A DNA stretch of 64,000 nucleotides, taken from contig NZ_JANYMP010000006.1 in assembly GCF_025061645.1 (NCBI RefSeq), positions 266,434-330,433 on the forward strand. The letters are read 5' to 3'. The notes under the pieces are model-generated. The model did no database searches. It was not told where the DNA came from and saw only the letters and a list, made by a program, of their open reading frames with translations. The stretch's first letter is position 1. Every line of letters begins with the position of its first letter. This stretch comes from Umezawaea endophytica. Lineage in GTDB: Bacteria; Actinomycetota; Actinomycetes; Mycobacteriales; Pseudonocardiaceae. Positions 48,919-58,118 of this stretch are shown piece by piece. The position numbers and the translations under genes were made by a program.

Positions 48919-50456
48919 GGGCGGGCTCCCCTGATCGCGGCGGTGAGCGCGTCCACGTCGGAGAACGGCTGGATCACACCTGCCACCTCCTGCCCGGTCT
49001 CGTGTCCCTTGCCCGCGACGACGACGACGTCACCGGGACGGGCCTGTGCGACGGCGTGCGCGATGGCGGCCCCGCGGTCGCCGATCTCCACGACCTCACC
49101 ACGCTCGGCCTCGGGCACCGCGAGCGCCCCCGCCAGCATCGCCGCCCGGATGACGGCCGGGTCCTCGCTGCGCGGGTTGTCGTCGGTGACGACCAGCAGG
49201 TCGCTGCGGCGCGCGGCCTCCTCGCCCATCAACGGGCGCTTGGCCGTGTCGCGGTCGCCGCCGCAGCCGAGCACGGTGATGACCCGGCCGGCGACCTGCT
49301 TGCGGACGGCGTCCAGCGCCAGCGCCACGGCGGCGGGCTTGTGCGAGTAGTCGACGACGGCGGTGAACGCCTGCCCCTCGTCGACGGGCTGCATCCGGCC
49401 GGGCACCCGGACGGCCGAGAGGCCCGCCTGGATGTCGGCGGGCGCGACCCCGGCGGCGTGCAGGCAGCCGATGGCCAGCAGGGCGTTGGCGACGTTGAAC
49501 GAGCCGGGCAGCCGCAGGGTGATCGGCAGCGCGAGCCCGTCCGGGCCGTGCGCGGTGAACGACTGCTCGCCGGTCGCCGTCACGGACACCTCGCCGGACG
49601 TCCACGCGGCGTCGGTCGTCATGGCCACGGTCACCGTGTCCGGCGTGACCAGGCGGCGGCCCCACTCGCCGTCCACGCAGACGACCTCGGTGCGGGCGCG
49701 GCCGTCGAACAGCTTCGCCTTCGCCCGGAAGTAGTCCTCCATGTCCGGGTGGAAGTCCAGGTGGTCCTGCGACAGGTTGGTGAACGCGCCGATGGCGAAC
49801 TCGGTGCCCGCGACCCGACCGAGGTCGAGCGCGTGGCTGGACACCTCCATCACGACGTCGAGCACGTCGCGCTCGACCATGACGGCGAGCAGCGCCTGGA
49901 GGTCGGGGGCTTCCGGCGTGGTGAACGCGCTGTCCAGGCGCTCACCGGCGATGCGGGTCTCGACCGTGCCGATGAGGCCGGTGCGGTGGCCCGCGGCGCG
50001 CAGCGCGGACTCGACCAGGTAGCTGGTCGTCGTCTTGCCGGACGTGCCGGTGATGCCCCAGACGGCGAGCTTCGTGGACGGGTAGCCGTAGATGCGGGCG
50101 GCCAGCAGGCCGAGGACGCCGCGCGGGTCCGGGTGGACCAGCACCGGCACTCGCGCGTCGCGCAGCGCGGGCCGGGAGGCGCCCGCTTCGTCCGTGAGGA
50201 CGGCGGAGGCCCCCGCGGCCAGCGCGCCCTCGACGAAGTCGGCGCCGTGCGCCCGCGCGCCCGGCAGGGCGGCGAACAGGTCTCCGGGGACCACGTGCTG
50301 GGCGCGCAGCGTCGCGCCGCTCACCCGCACGTGGGCGTAGGTGGGCGTGGTCAGGTGCGCGTCGACCACCGAGGCGAGCTCGGACACGGCGACAGGCTGG
50401 ATGCGGGAAGGGCGAGGCGGGGCGGTCGCGACCTTGCCCTGGAGCTTGGCAGGCAC
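48915..50456 (-). CDS. murE: UDP-N-acetylmuramoyl-tripeptide synthetase (diaminopimelate-adding)
   Basis: 513 residues. ATP loop GITGTSGKTTTSYLVESAL, MEVSSHALDLGRVAGTEFAIGAFTNLSQDHLDFHPDMEDYFRAKAKLF, and the meso-diaminopimelate specificity motif DDNPRSEDP, so the third stem residue is meso-DAP. C-terminal GKGHETGQEV. GTG at 50456 (VPAKLQGKVA) is chosen; an 85-codon upstream extension is Arg-rich and lacks homology-like features. Coupled to murF. Its promoter, if any, lies in the 364-bp gap to ftsI. Confidence 0.95.
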   Translation of the reverse strand: MPAKLQGKVATAPPRPSRIQPVAVSELASVVDAHLTTPTYAHVRVSGATLRAQHVVPGDLFAALPGARAHGADFVEGALAAGASAVLTDEAGASRPALRDARVPVLVHPDPRGVLGLLAARIYGYPSTKLAVWGITGTSGKTTTSYLVESALRAAGHRTGLIGTVETRIAGERLDSAFTTPEAPDLQALLAVMVERDVLDVVMEVSSHALDLGRVAGTEFAIGAFTNLSQDHLDFHPDMEDYFRAKAKLFDGRARTEVVCVDGEWGRRLVTPDTVTVAMTTDAAWTSGEVSVTATGEQSFTAHGPDGLALPITLRLPGSFNVANALLAIGCLHAAGVAPADIQAGLSAVRVPGRMQPVDEGQAFTAVVDYSHKPAAVALALDAVRKQVAGRVITVLGCGGDRDTAKRPLMGEEAARRSDLLVVTDDNPRSEDPAVIRAAMLAGALAVPEAERGEVVEIGDRGAAIAHAVAQARPGDVVVVAGKGHETGQEVAGVIQPFSDVDALTAAIRGARP

Positions 50457-50820
50457 GCGCGGAAGGCTACCGGCGCACGGAGCGTGGCCGACCAGCGCAT
50501 GCGCGTTCGGCGGATGATCAGCCAAGATCGAACTCTCCGACCGCTCGGTGGGCTCAGGTGGACATCCGGTCGTGCCGACCGGGAACACCGCCGCCGGAGG
50601 GGCGCTCCGACGGCCGCCAGGGCTCCGACCGAGACCGGATCCCCTGGCAGCACAACACTTGTGACGTCCGCGGGGACGCCTCCGTCGCGCCCCCGACGAC
50701 GGTGTCCTCATCGGACCCCCGGCAGGTTCGCCGGGGACATCCGGTCACCGTTCGGGGTGGACGGTACAGCCACCGAGCCCGTTCGGTGGGACGCAGATCA
50801 CGGCGAGTAGCGCGCCGTGC
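50457..50820. other. Gap between murE and ftsI, no gene
   Basis: 364 bp without a supported gene, the longest break within the mraZ-to-murE run. The repeat GGACATCCGGTC occurs at about 50561 and again near 50738. A secondary promoter for murE onward is likely here but no clear -10/-35 pair is identified. Confidence 0.5.
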
Positions 50821-52719
50821 TCACGGGGTGAGCGTGATCAGCGGGGACTGCTCCGCCGACAGCGGCACCTGGTAGCGCTGGGCCAGGTACGAGGCGATGT
50901 CGTGGAAGAGCGGCGCCGCGGAGCTGCTGAACTGCGTGCCGGACGGCCTGTCCAGCATGATCCCCACGACGTAGCGCGGGTTGTCCGCGGGCAGGATGCC
51001 CGCGAAGGTGATCCAGTACAGGTTGCTGCTGTAGTTGCCCGTGTTGGGGTCGACCTGCTGCGCGGTGCCGGTCTTGCCCGCGATCTGGTAGCCCGGCAGC
51101 GCGGCCGCGGCACCGGTCCCGGTCTGACCCGGCGAGTTCTGCACGACGGCGCGGAACATCTCCCGCACGGTCTTGGCGGTCTCCGGGCTCACCACGCGGA
51201 CGCCCTCGGGCCGGTCGGCCTCCTTGCGGGCGCCGTTGTCGTCGACCTCGGCGCGGATGATCCGCGGCGGGACGCGCACGCCGTTGTTCGCGATGGTCTG
51301 GTAGATGCCGGTCATCTGGAGCAGCGTCATGCTCAGGCCCTGGCCGATCGGCAGGTTGCCGAACGTCGACCCCGACCACTGGTTCTGCGGCGGGACCACG
51401 CCCGCCTCCTCGCCGGTGAGCCCGGAGCCGGTGCGCTTGCCGAGCCCGAACAGGTCCAGCAGCTCGGCGTAGCGGTCCTCGCCGAGCCGCTGGGCGGCCA
51501 TCAGCGTGCCGACGTTGGAGGACTTGCCGAACACCCCCGCGAACGTCATGTCGAGGTCGCCGTGCACCCACGCGTCGTTGATCCTGCGGTCGGCGACCTG
51601 GATGCTGCCCGGCACGGTGAGGACCTCGTACGGCTGGAAGAGCCCGGCCTCGATCGCCCCGGCGGCCGTGATGATCTTGTTCACCGAGCCCGGCTCGTAC
51701 ACCGACGTGACCGCGATGTTGCGCTTCTCGTCCTCGGTGGCCTTGCCGAAGTCCGCCGGGTCGAACGTCCTGTCGTTCGCCATCGCCAGGATCTCGCCGG
51801 TCTTGCTGTCCAGCACCACGGCCGAGCCGCTCTTCGCGCCGCTCTTGGCCGTGTAGTCGGTGACCATGTTCTGCACGACGTACTGGGTGTCGATGTCGAG
51901 CGTCAGCTCCAGGCTCTTGCCCGGTGTCGCGGGTTCCAGCTCCCGGTCGCGGTCCGCGCCGGGGATCACGATGTCGCCGCCCTGGATGGTGTCCACGACG
52001 CGGCGGCCGTTGCGGCCCGCGAGCAGGTTGTCCTGCGAGCTCTCCAGCCCGAGCTGGCCGTGCGTCGCGCCGGGCGTCATGTCCTTGCGCCAGTTCGCCG
52101 CGCCGACGATGTTCGACGCCAGCTTGCCGTTCGGGTACACCCGGACCGCGCGGAACTCCGAGCCGATCTCGTTGAACCGCTTGCGGATCGCGGCGGCCTT
52201 CGTCGGCTCGACGTTGTCCACCAGCTCGATGTAGGTGGTGTCCTTCAGCAGCTTGTCGGTCATGGTCTTCTCGTCGGTCTTCTGACCGTCGACCTCGGTG
52301 CCGAGCACCTCCTGGATCGCCACGCCGATGGCCTTGGCGTGGTCCTCGAAGCTGCCGATCGACGAGTCCTTCGCCAGCGCGTCGGCCCAGTTCTTGCGCA
52401 TCAGCTTCGGCACGGCGTAGATCGCCCGCGCCTCGATGCTGAACGCGAGCTGGTTGCCGTTGCGGTCCAGGATCGCCCCGCGCTCGGCGGGGATGTCCTG
52501 CGGGGTGGCGCGCTGCTGCTGGGCCTTGAGCGACAGCTCGGCCGAGTCGAAGCCCTGCACCTGCACGAGCTTGATCCCCGCCAGCAGCAGCGCGCTGACC
52601 AGCAGCAGCCTGCCGACGGTGAGCCGGACGCGGGCGTTGGCCCCGCGCCGCTTGGCCGGTCGGGTCGCCCGCACCGACAGCGGACGTCGAGCTGGCCTGC
52701 CGCTGCTGGGCCCCGGCAT
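50821..52719 (-). CDS. ftsI: FtsI/PBP3, septal transpeptidase (class B PBP)
   Basis: 632-residue bitopic protein. Arg-rich N-terminus, membrane helix about 34-50, a dimerisation/pedestal domain beginning ERGAILDRNGNQLAFSIEARAIYAVP, then the transpeptidase domain: SxxK serine in VYEPGSVNKIITAAGAIE, SxN in FGKSSNVGTLMAAQRLG and KTG in YQIAGKTGTAQQVDP. Crosslinks septal peptidoglycan made by FtsW. 63 bp downstream of the ftsL-like gene. Confidence 0.97.
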   Translation of the reverse strand: MPGPSSGRPARRPLSVRATRPAKRRGANARVRLTVGRLLLVSALLLAGIKLVQVQGFDSAELSLKAQQQRATPQDIPAERGAILDRNGNQLAFSIEARAIYAVPKLMRKNWADALAKDSSIGSFEDHAKAIGVAIQEVLGTEVDGQKTDEKTMTDKLLKDTTYIELVDNVEPTKAAAIRKRFNEIGSEFRAVRVYPNGKLASNIVGAANWRKDMTPGATHGQLGLESSQDNLLAGRNGRRVVDTIQGGDIVIPGADRDRELEPATPGKSLELTLDIDTQYVVQNMVTDYTAKSGAKSGSAVVLDSKTGEILAMANDRTFDPADFGKATEDEKRNIAVTSVYEPGSVNKIITAAGAIEAGLFQPYEVLTVPGSIQVADRRINDAWVHGDLDMTFAGVFGKSSNVGTLMAAQRLGEDRYAELLDLFGLGKRTGSGLTGEEAGVVPPQNQWSGSTFGNLPIGQGLSMTLLQMTGIYQTIANNGVRVPPRIIRAEVDDNGARKEADRPEGVRVVSPETAKTVREMFRAVVQNSPGQTGTGAAAALPGYQIAGKTGTAQQVDPNTGNYSSNLYWITFAGILPADNPRYVVGIMLDRPSGTQFSSSAAPLFHDIASYLAQRYQVPLSAEQSPLITLTP

Positions 52720-52782
52720 GACTAACCTCCTGGCACCGCTGACGACTCGTGGCTTCCGCCTGCCGTCAGGGGATCGTTGCGA

Positions 52783-53382
52783 CTAACCCGCGGGCGAGGT
52801 CGCCGTGGGCTGGGCGGTCGTGGTGGTCGGGGACGAGCTGGGCCCGGCCGACGCCGACGTGGGCGCCTCCACCGCGGACGGCTTGCCGTAGACCTCGACC
52901 GAGCCGTCGGGGAGCTGCTTGAGCTTCGCCGGGTCGCCCGCCAGCACCAGTCCGAGCTTCGCCGCGGCCTCGGCCAGCTTGGTCGGCGACTCGGCGAGCG
53001 CGACCTCCTGGCGGAGCTGCTCGACCCGCAGGGAGAGCTGCGTGGCCTGGTTGTGCGCTTCCTGGAGCTTGTACGAGTCGGCGGCGGCCTGCGTCGACAG
53101 CCACATGATCGTGGCCAGGCCGACGATCAGCATCGCCATCACCATGATCACGAACGGCGCCTTGGACACTGTGCTCGGCTGGCGCTGCGGCGCGGCGGTG
53201 GCGCCACCCCTGAGGTTCTGGTTGCGCTGCGCGCGCCGGGCGTACGCGCGCTCGGTCGCGGCCGAGCGGGAGCGCGGCGAACCGGCGGGCGCGGGAACGG
53301 ACTTGAGGGCGCGCTCGCGCGGCTTGTCCGAGCGGGGCCGGGGGTTCGGTGAGGTGCCACCCGCTCTTGCCGGTGCGGTCAT
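52783..53382 (-). CDS. ftsL: FtsL-like divisome protein
   Basis: 199 residues. A long basic, disordered cytoplasmic arm (1-73), one membrane helix (about 76-96, [20 protein letters not shown]), a heptad-rich coiled coil ([26 protein letters not shown]) and a Ser/Thr/Pro tail. Size and topology fit the poorly conserved FtsL; the position between rsmH and ftsI supports it. Its start overlaps the rsmH stop (ATGA). Confidence 0.85.
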   Translation of the reverse strand: MTAPARAGGTSPNPRPRSDKPRERALKSVPAPAGSPRSRSAATERAYARRAQRNQNLRGGATAAPQRQPSTVSKAPFVIMVMAMLIVGLATIMWLSTQAAADSYKLQEAHNQATQLSLRVEQLRQEVALAESPTKLAEAAAKLGLVLAGDPAKLKQLPDGSVEVYGKPSAVEAPTSASAGPSSSPTTTTAQPTATSPAG

Positions 53383-54335
53383 GACGCCTCCTTGATCCGT
53401 TCCGCGGCCCGCAGGCGCACCGGGGCGGCCCTCGGGTTCTCCTCGATCTCCTGCTCGTTCGCCAGCTCGGCACCCTTGGTGACGAGCTTGAACTCGGGCC
53501 CGTAGCCGGGCAGTTCCACCGGCAGCCCCTGCGGGCTGCGCGACACCGACACCGCGGCGATGGCCCGTTTCACCATCCGGTCCTCCAGCGACTGGTAGGC
53601 CTCGACGACGAGCCGACCACCCATGCCGAGCACCGACAGCGCCGCCGGGAGCGCGAGCCGCAACGACTCCAGCTCCTCGTTCACCTCGATGCGCAGCGCC
53701 TGGAAGGTCCGCTTGGCGGGGTGGCCGCCGGTGCGCCTGGTCGCCGCGGGCACGGCCGCGTACAGCAGCTCCACCAGCCGTCCGCTGTTCGTGAAGGGCT
53801 CGCGCTCGCGCTCCCTGACCACCGAGCTGACGATCTTCTTGGCGAACCGCTCCTCGCCGTAGTCGCGCAGGATCCGCACCAGGTCACCGGGCGGGTACGT
53901 GTTCAGCACGTCCGCCGCGGTCTGGCCGGTGCCCGCGCTCATCCTCATGTCCAACGGCGCGTCCCTGGAGTACGCGAACCCGCGCTCCTGCGCGTCGAGC
54001 TGCAACGAGGACACCCCGAGGTCCATCAGGACGCCGTCCACGTGGGACAGGCCGAGGTCCTCGACGGCTTCCGCGATGCGGTCGTAGGTGACGTTGACGA
54101 ACTTGACGCGGTCGCCGAAGCCCGCGAGCCGCGCGCTCGACAGCTCGATGGCCTGCGGGTCGCGGTCCAGGCCGATCAGCGTCAGCCGCGGGTGCGCCCG
54201 CAGCAGGGCCTCGGCGTGGCCGCCGAGCCCGAGGGTCGTGTCCACCACCACGGCGGGGCGGTCGGTGATCGCGGGGGCGAACAGCTCGAGGACGCGGTTC
54301 AGCAGGACCGGTACGTGCTGTGGTCGCTCCGCCAT
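53379..54335 (-). CDS. rsmH: 16S rRNA (cytosine-1402-N4) methyltransferase
   Basis: 318 residues (MraW). SAM-binding [20 protein letters not shown] near residue 30, [12 protein letters not shown], then [83 protein letters not shown] and [14 protein letters not shown] at 54335 after AGGGAGGGGC. A 172-bp gap separates it from mraZ. Confidence 0.97.
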   Translation of the reverse strand: MAERPQHVPVLLNRVLELFAPAITDRPAVVVDTTLGLGGHAEALLRAHPRLTLIGLDRDPQAIELSSARLAGFGDRVKFVNVTYDRIAEAVEDLGLSHVDGVLMDLGVSSLQLDAQERGFAYSRDAPLDMRMSAGTGQTAADVLNTYPPGDLVRILRDYGEERFAKKIVSSVVREREREPFTNSGRLVELLYAAVPAATRRTGGHPAKRTFQALRIEVNEELESLRLALPAALSVLGMGGRLVVEAYQSLEDRMVKRAIAAVSVSRSPQGLPVELPGYGPEFKLVTKGAELANEQEIEENPRAAPVRLRAAERIKEAS

Positions 54336-54507
54336 CTCAAGCCCCTCCCTCTGCTTCGTGATCGACCGCCACAACGTGGAGATCGGGTGTCGTCAGGTCC
54401 CCGCCCGCCCGTCGAACCTGGCGCCGGGGAAGGTGCGCCAGGGCCGAAAGCCGAGCGGACCGAGGCCTCACGGCACCCGAACCACGTCGTGCTCTAGTCA
54501 CGGCCGA

Positions 54508-54939
54508 TCAGAAGACGCCAGGGAGGACCTCCTCCCGCACTTCGGCGTAGCTGCCCTCATGGGCTTCGAGGTAGCGCTGCCAGGCCTGGGAGTCCCAGAT
54601 CTCCAACCGGTTGACCGCGCCGATGACCGCGCACTCCTTGGTCAACCCGGCGTAGTTGCGCAGCTCCTGGACGATGGAGATGCGACCCTGGCCGTCCGGT
54701 CGCTGCTCGTCCGTGCTGGCGAACAGGTAGCGCTGGTAGGCGCGGACCGACTCGTTGGTGAACGAAGCGGCCGCGACCTTGGTGGCCATCTGCTCGAACT
54801 CCGCCCGTGGGAACACGAAGAGGCAGTGGTCCTGGCCCTTGGTGACCATGACACCCCCCGCTAGCGCATCCCGGAACTTCGCGGGCAGCGTCAGCCGACC
54901 CTTGTCGTCCAGCCTGGGGAGGTGCGTGCCGAGGAACAT
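54508..54939 (-). CDS. mraZ: Transcriptional regulator MraZ
   Basis: 143-residue AbrB-like DNA-binding protein that forms rings and regulates the dcw operon. Two SpoVT/AbrB-type halves: [26 protein letters not shown] and [48 protein letters not shown] (each with the DxKGR/DxxGR turn). ATG at 54939 follows AGGAGGTGGAGG. Its own promoter carries phased TGGGG-type repeats. Confidence 0.96.
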   Translation of the reverse strand: MFLGTHLPRLDDKGRLTLPAKFRDALAGGVMVTKGQDHCLFVFPRAEFEQMATKVAAASFTNESVRAYQRYLFASTDEQRPDGQGRISIVQELRNYAGLTKECAVIGAVNRLEIWDSQAWQRYLEAHEGSYAEVREEVLPGVF

Positions 54940-54983
54940 GGCACCTCCACCTCCTGCCGACCGGACTCCGAGCGGCAGTGGAG

Positions 54984-55035
54984 CCCCCGTCAGCCCCACC
55001 GGGCGCCACAGTACCCCACTTTTCACCACAGTCAA
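54984..55035 (-). promoter_or_regulatory. mraZ promoter with four MraZ boxes at 10-bp spacing
   Basis: Minus strand: -35 TTGACT (55035-55030), 16 bp, -10 TACTGT (55013-55008). Repeats GTGGGG (55019-55014), GTGGCG (55009-55004), GTGGGG (54999-54994) and CGGGGG (54989-54984) begin exactly 10 bp apart, the spacing of known MraZ boxes. They start in the spacer and run through the -10, so binding should repress the dcw operon. Confidence 0.85.
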
Positions 55036-55394
55036 CGCTGAAACAGGTGTTTCCGCAGCGTGCCGTTTCCTATTTCCGCAGGTAGAAGACTTTCAGGCGG
55101 CGTGGAGCGCGGTGGGGGAAGCGGACGACACCCACCTCCCCGAGTGAGCCAGGATGCCCGTTTTGCCACCCGGATGGACCAGCAAAACCGCCGAAAACAG
55201 CTTCACGTACGCCGGTGGTGGGGGATCGTGGAGATGGGGGGAAAATGAACCGCCGTGCAACCCCGCACGTCGTAGTTACCGTCAGGATCCTGTCGAATCG
55301 GGGGTAGGGCACTTCGCCCTGGTTTGACACACTGCGTGAAACGCTCACCGCTTCCGTGCACCGGTCGCGGGCGAGCCCCGCTCCAGGAGGTCGA
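55036..55394. other. Divergent control region between mraZ and moxR
   Basis: 359 bp, no supported gene. TTGACACACT near 55324 is a -35 candidate for the moxR operon. The minus-strand open frames here are antisense or compositional. Confidence 0.5.
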
Positions 55395-56501
55395 GTGACC
55401 CCGAGTACCCAGCCAGCAGCACTCCCGGACCACGCGTTCGGGCAGGGCGCGCCAGCCGTGAAGCCCACGGTGACCGGCGCTGCCCACTCCCCGCAGACGC
55501 GACCTGACGACGTGCTCGGAGAACTGCACACCGCAGTCCAGCGGATCGCCGCCAACGTGGAGAAGGTCCTCGTCGGCAAACCCGACGTGGTCCGGATCTC
55601 GCTCGTCGCCCTGCTCGCCGAGGGCCACCTGCTGGTCGAGGACGTCCCCGGCGTCGGCAAGACGTCGCTGGCGAAGGCGTTGGCCCGGTCGATCGACTGC
55701 ACGGTCAGCCGCATCCAGTTCACCCCCGACCTGCTGCCGAGCGACATCACCGGGTCGTCGATCTACAACCGGCAGGGCAACGAGTTCGAGTTCCGGCCCG
55801 GTCCGGTGTTCGCGAACATCGTGGTCGGCGACGAGATCAACCGCGCCTCCCCCAAGACGCAGTCCGCGCTGCTGGAGTGCATGGAGGAGCACCAGGTCAC
55901 CGTCGACGGGAAGACCTACCCGCTCGGCGCGCCGTTCATGGTGATCGCGACCCAGAACCCGATCGAGATGGAGGGCACGTACGCGCTGCCGGAAGCCCAG
56001 CGCGACCGGTTCACCGCGCGCGTCTCCATCGGCTACCCGGACCCGGCCGCCGAACTGGCCATGGTCGACGAGCACGCGGGCACCAACCCGATGGACGAGC
56101 TGCGCCCGGTGTCGGACGCCGCCCAGATCCTGAAACTGGTGCAGACGGTCCGCCGCGTGCACCTGTCGCAGGAGATCCGCCGGTACGCCGTGGAACTCGT
56201 GTCGGCCACCCGCAGGCTGCCCGAGCTGCGGCTCGGCGCGTCCCCGCGGTCCACGCTGCACCTGGTCCGCGCGGCTCGCGCGCAGGCCGCGCTGGCGGGT
56301 CGCGACTTCGTCGTCCCGGACGACATCCACGCCGTCGCGGTCCCCGTGCTGGCGCACCGGCTGGTGCTGACCGCCGAGGCGCAGGCCGCCCGCCGCTCCC
56401 CCGCCGACCTGGTCCGCTCGCTGATCCAGCGGGTGCCCGTGCCGCAGGCGACCCCGTCGCCGAACGGCCAGTACACCCAGAACGCAGGGACGAACCGCTG
56501 A
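55395..56501 (+). CDS. MoxR-family AAA+ ATPase
   Basis: 368 residues. A short disordered N-terminus, then the AAA core: Walker A LVEDVPGVGKTSLAKALA near residue 96, Walker B FANIVVGDEINRASPKTQSALLECMEEHQV, sensor 1 MVIATQNPIEMEGTYALPEAQRDRF, and the lid (RLPELRLGASPRSTLHLVRAARAQAAL). GTG at 55395 follows CCAGGAGGTCGA. First gene of a MoxR-DUF58-transglutaminase operon; MoxR proteins act as chaperones for assembly of partner complexes, here probably the DUF58 and transglutaminase proteins. Confidence 0.95.
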   Translation: MTPSTQPAALPDHAFGQGAPAVKPTVTGAAHSPQTRPDDVLGELHTAVQRIAANVEKVLVGKPDVVRISLVALLAEGHLLVEDVPGVGKTSLAKALARSIDCTVSRIQFTPDLLPSDITGSSIYNRQGNEFEFRPGPVFANIVVGDEINRASPKTQSALLECMEEHQVTVDGKTYPLGAPFMVIATQNPIEMEGTYALPEAQRDRFTARVSIGYPDPAAELAMVDEHAGTNPMDELRPVSDAAQILKLVQTVRRVHLSQEIRRYAVELVSATRRLPELRLGASPRSTLHLVRAARAQAALAGRDFVVPDDIHAVAVPVLAHRLVLTAEAQAARRSPADLVRSLIQRVPVPQATPSPNGQYTQNAGTNR

Positions 56502-56502
56502 G

Positions 56503-57768
56503 ATGCGCGGAGCCCTCTCCGGCCTGACGACCCGCGGTCGCTGCCTGCTCGCCGCAGGTTTCGCGGCAGGCCTGTGCGCGCTCGTCCTCAACGAGCGCGA
56601 CCTGCTCCGGGTGGCGGCCTTCGTGGTCGCACTGCCGCTGCTCGCCGCCTGGCTGGCCACCCGTGCCCGCGTCGGGCTGCACGCGTCCCGCTTCCTGCAC
56701 CCCAGCCGGGTGCCCGTCGGCTCCGCCACCGAGGTGCGCGTCGAGCTGCGCAGCACCGGCCGCCTCCCGACCGGCGGCCTGCTCCTGGAGGACAACGTCC
56801 CGTACGCGCTCGGCAGCAGGCCCCGGTTCGTGGTGGAGCGGCTACCGCGCAGCACCGCCACCGCGCTGCGGTACCCGCTCAAGCCGGTGATGCGGGGCAT
56901 CCAGCAGGTGGGGCCGCTGATGGCCCGGATCACCGACCCGTTCGGGCTGGTGGAGTACGACCGCGAACTCGCGGGCCGCAGCAGGCTGGTCGTGGTACCC
57001 CGGATCACCGGGCTCAACGGTCTGCCCAGCGGCTCCGGCATGGGCGCGGGCGACGACGGTTCGATCCGGCTGCGCAGCGGCCAGGGCGAGGACGACGCGA
57101 TCGTCCGCGAGTACCGGCACGGCGACGACCTGCGCAAGGTGCACTGGCGCTCGACCGCCCGCCGCGACCAGCTCATGGTGCGCGTGGAGGAACGCCCGTG
57201 GCGCGGCGGCACGACCGTGCTGCTCGACCACCGGCTGACCGCGCACCGCGGCAGCGGCCCCGGCGCGAGCCTGGAGTGGGCCGTGTCGATGACCGCCAGC
57301 ATCTGCCTGCACCTGCACCGCTTCGGCCACCAGGTCAAGCTCGTCGCCGAGGACGGCCGCGTCCTCGCGGGCGGCTCCGGCGACGGCGGCCACAGCGACG
57401 CCGTGGTCCTCGACTCGCTGGCCGCGCTCCAGCCCTCGCACCGCAAGGAACTAGCCGCGGGCCTCGACCCCGGCGCGGGCCAGGAGGTCATCGCCATCCT
57501 CGGCGCGTGCACCCCGGCCGTCGTCGACGGCCTCGTCCGCTACCGCCCGCGCGGCATGCGCAGCCTCGCCGTGCTCCTCGACGTCGCCGAGTGGGCGAGC
57601 CCGACCGAGGACCCGGCCCCCGACGTGACCGAAGCGCAGCGCCTGCTGCACATCGCGGGCTGGGGCGTCTCGATCGCCAAGCCGTCGAGCCCGATGAACC
57701 AGGTCTGGCAAGAGCTGTGCCACAGCGCGGGCAACCGCGGCCCTGTGGTGCGCACGGAGGTTGGCTGA
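56503..57768 (+). CDS. DUF58 protein, MoxR partner
   Basis: 421 residues. Two N-terminal membrane helices (about 13-30 and 37-53), an Ig-like/extracellular segment, then the DUF58 motif GEDDAIVREYRHGDDLRKVHWRSTARRDQLMVRVEE near residue 205 and a von Willebrand A-like C-terminal domain (TTVLLDHRL onward). Begins 1 bp after moxR stop. The last residues VVRTEVG and stop lie in a DNA segment duplicated 338 bp downstream. Confidence 0.92.
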   Translation: MRGALSGLTTRGRCLLAAGFAAGLCALVLNERDLLRVAAFVVALPLLAAWLATRARVGLHASRFLHPSRVPVGSATEVRVELRSTGRLPTGGLLLEDNVPYALGSRPRFVVERLPRSTATALRYPLKPVMRGIQQVGPLMARITDPFGLVEYDRELAGRSRLVVVPRITGLNGLPSGSGMGAGDDGSIRLRSGQGEDDAIVREYRHGDDLRKVHWRSTARRDQLMVRVEERPWRGGTTVLLDHRLTAHRGSGPGASLEWAVSMTASICLHLHRFGHQVKLVAEDGRVLAGGSGDGGHSDAVVLDSLAALQPSHRKELAAGLDPGAGQEVIAILGACTPAVVDGLVRYRPRGMRSLAVLLDVAEWASPTEDPAPDVTEAQRLLHIAGWGVSIAKPSSPMNQVWQELCHSAGNRGPVVRTEVG

Positions 57769-58118
57769 TGGCCGGAGCACGCCACCTGCCAGCCCCGGAC
57801 GCCTCGCTTCTGGGCGGCACCTACCAGGCTCGCGGCGCGCACGGAGGCTGGCCGATGGCCGCGGACGCCTCGCTCCCAAGTCGCGCGGACCAGGCTCGCG
57901 GTGCGCACGGAGGCCGGCTGACGTCCTTGGCACGACCAGCCCCGGACGCCTCGCTCCCAAGTCGTAGCAACCAAGCCCGCCGCGCACGCGGAGGCCGACC
58001 GATGTCCGCGGCACGACCAGCCTCGACCCCGGTCGTCTCGATCACCAAGCCCTTGAGCCGCGCGGGTCACGCCCGCGGCCCCGCGGTGTGCACGGAGGTT
58101 GGCTGATGGCCGGAGCTT
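57750..58118. repeat. Degenerate tandem repeats of an operon junction
   Basis: Five units centred on a CGGAGG core (about 57757, 57842, 57911, 57988 and 58092), each in the setting GCGCACGGAGG-TTGGCTGATGGCC or a decayed form. CCGGACGCCTCGCT occurs three times. The first and last units are nearly identical over about 30 bp and carry the real stop/start pairs of the flanking genes. Confidence 0.85.
57768..58106 (+). CDS. Repeat-built spacer ORF between DUF58 and transglutaminase genes
   Basis: 112-residue open frame starting with TGATG overlap at the DUF58 stop and ending with TGATG overlap at the transglutaminase ATG. It encodes repeats such as ARGAHGGWPMAADASLPSR and ARGAHGGRLTSLARPAPDAS and ends CTEVG, the same residues as the DUF58 terminus RTEVG. 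No domain or signal. Best explained as expansion of the junction by duplication that kept the frame and coupling. May not yield a functional protein. Confidence 0.45.
   Translation: MAGARHLPAPDASLLGGTYQARGAHGGWPMAADASLPSRADQARGAHGGRLTSLARPAPDASLPSRSNQARRARGGRPMSAARPASTPVVSITKPLSRAGHARGPAVCTEVG

Noticed and set aside
50457-50711. N-terminal extension of murE
   Set aside because: Eighty-five codons of Arg/Gly/Pro-rich sequence without Mur-ligase character; the GTG at 50456 gives a normal-length protein.
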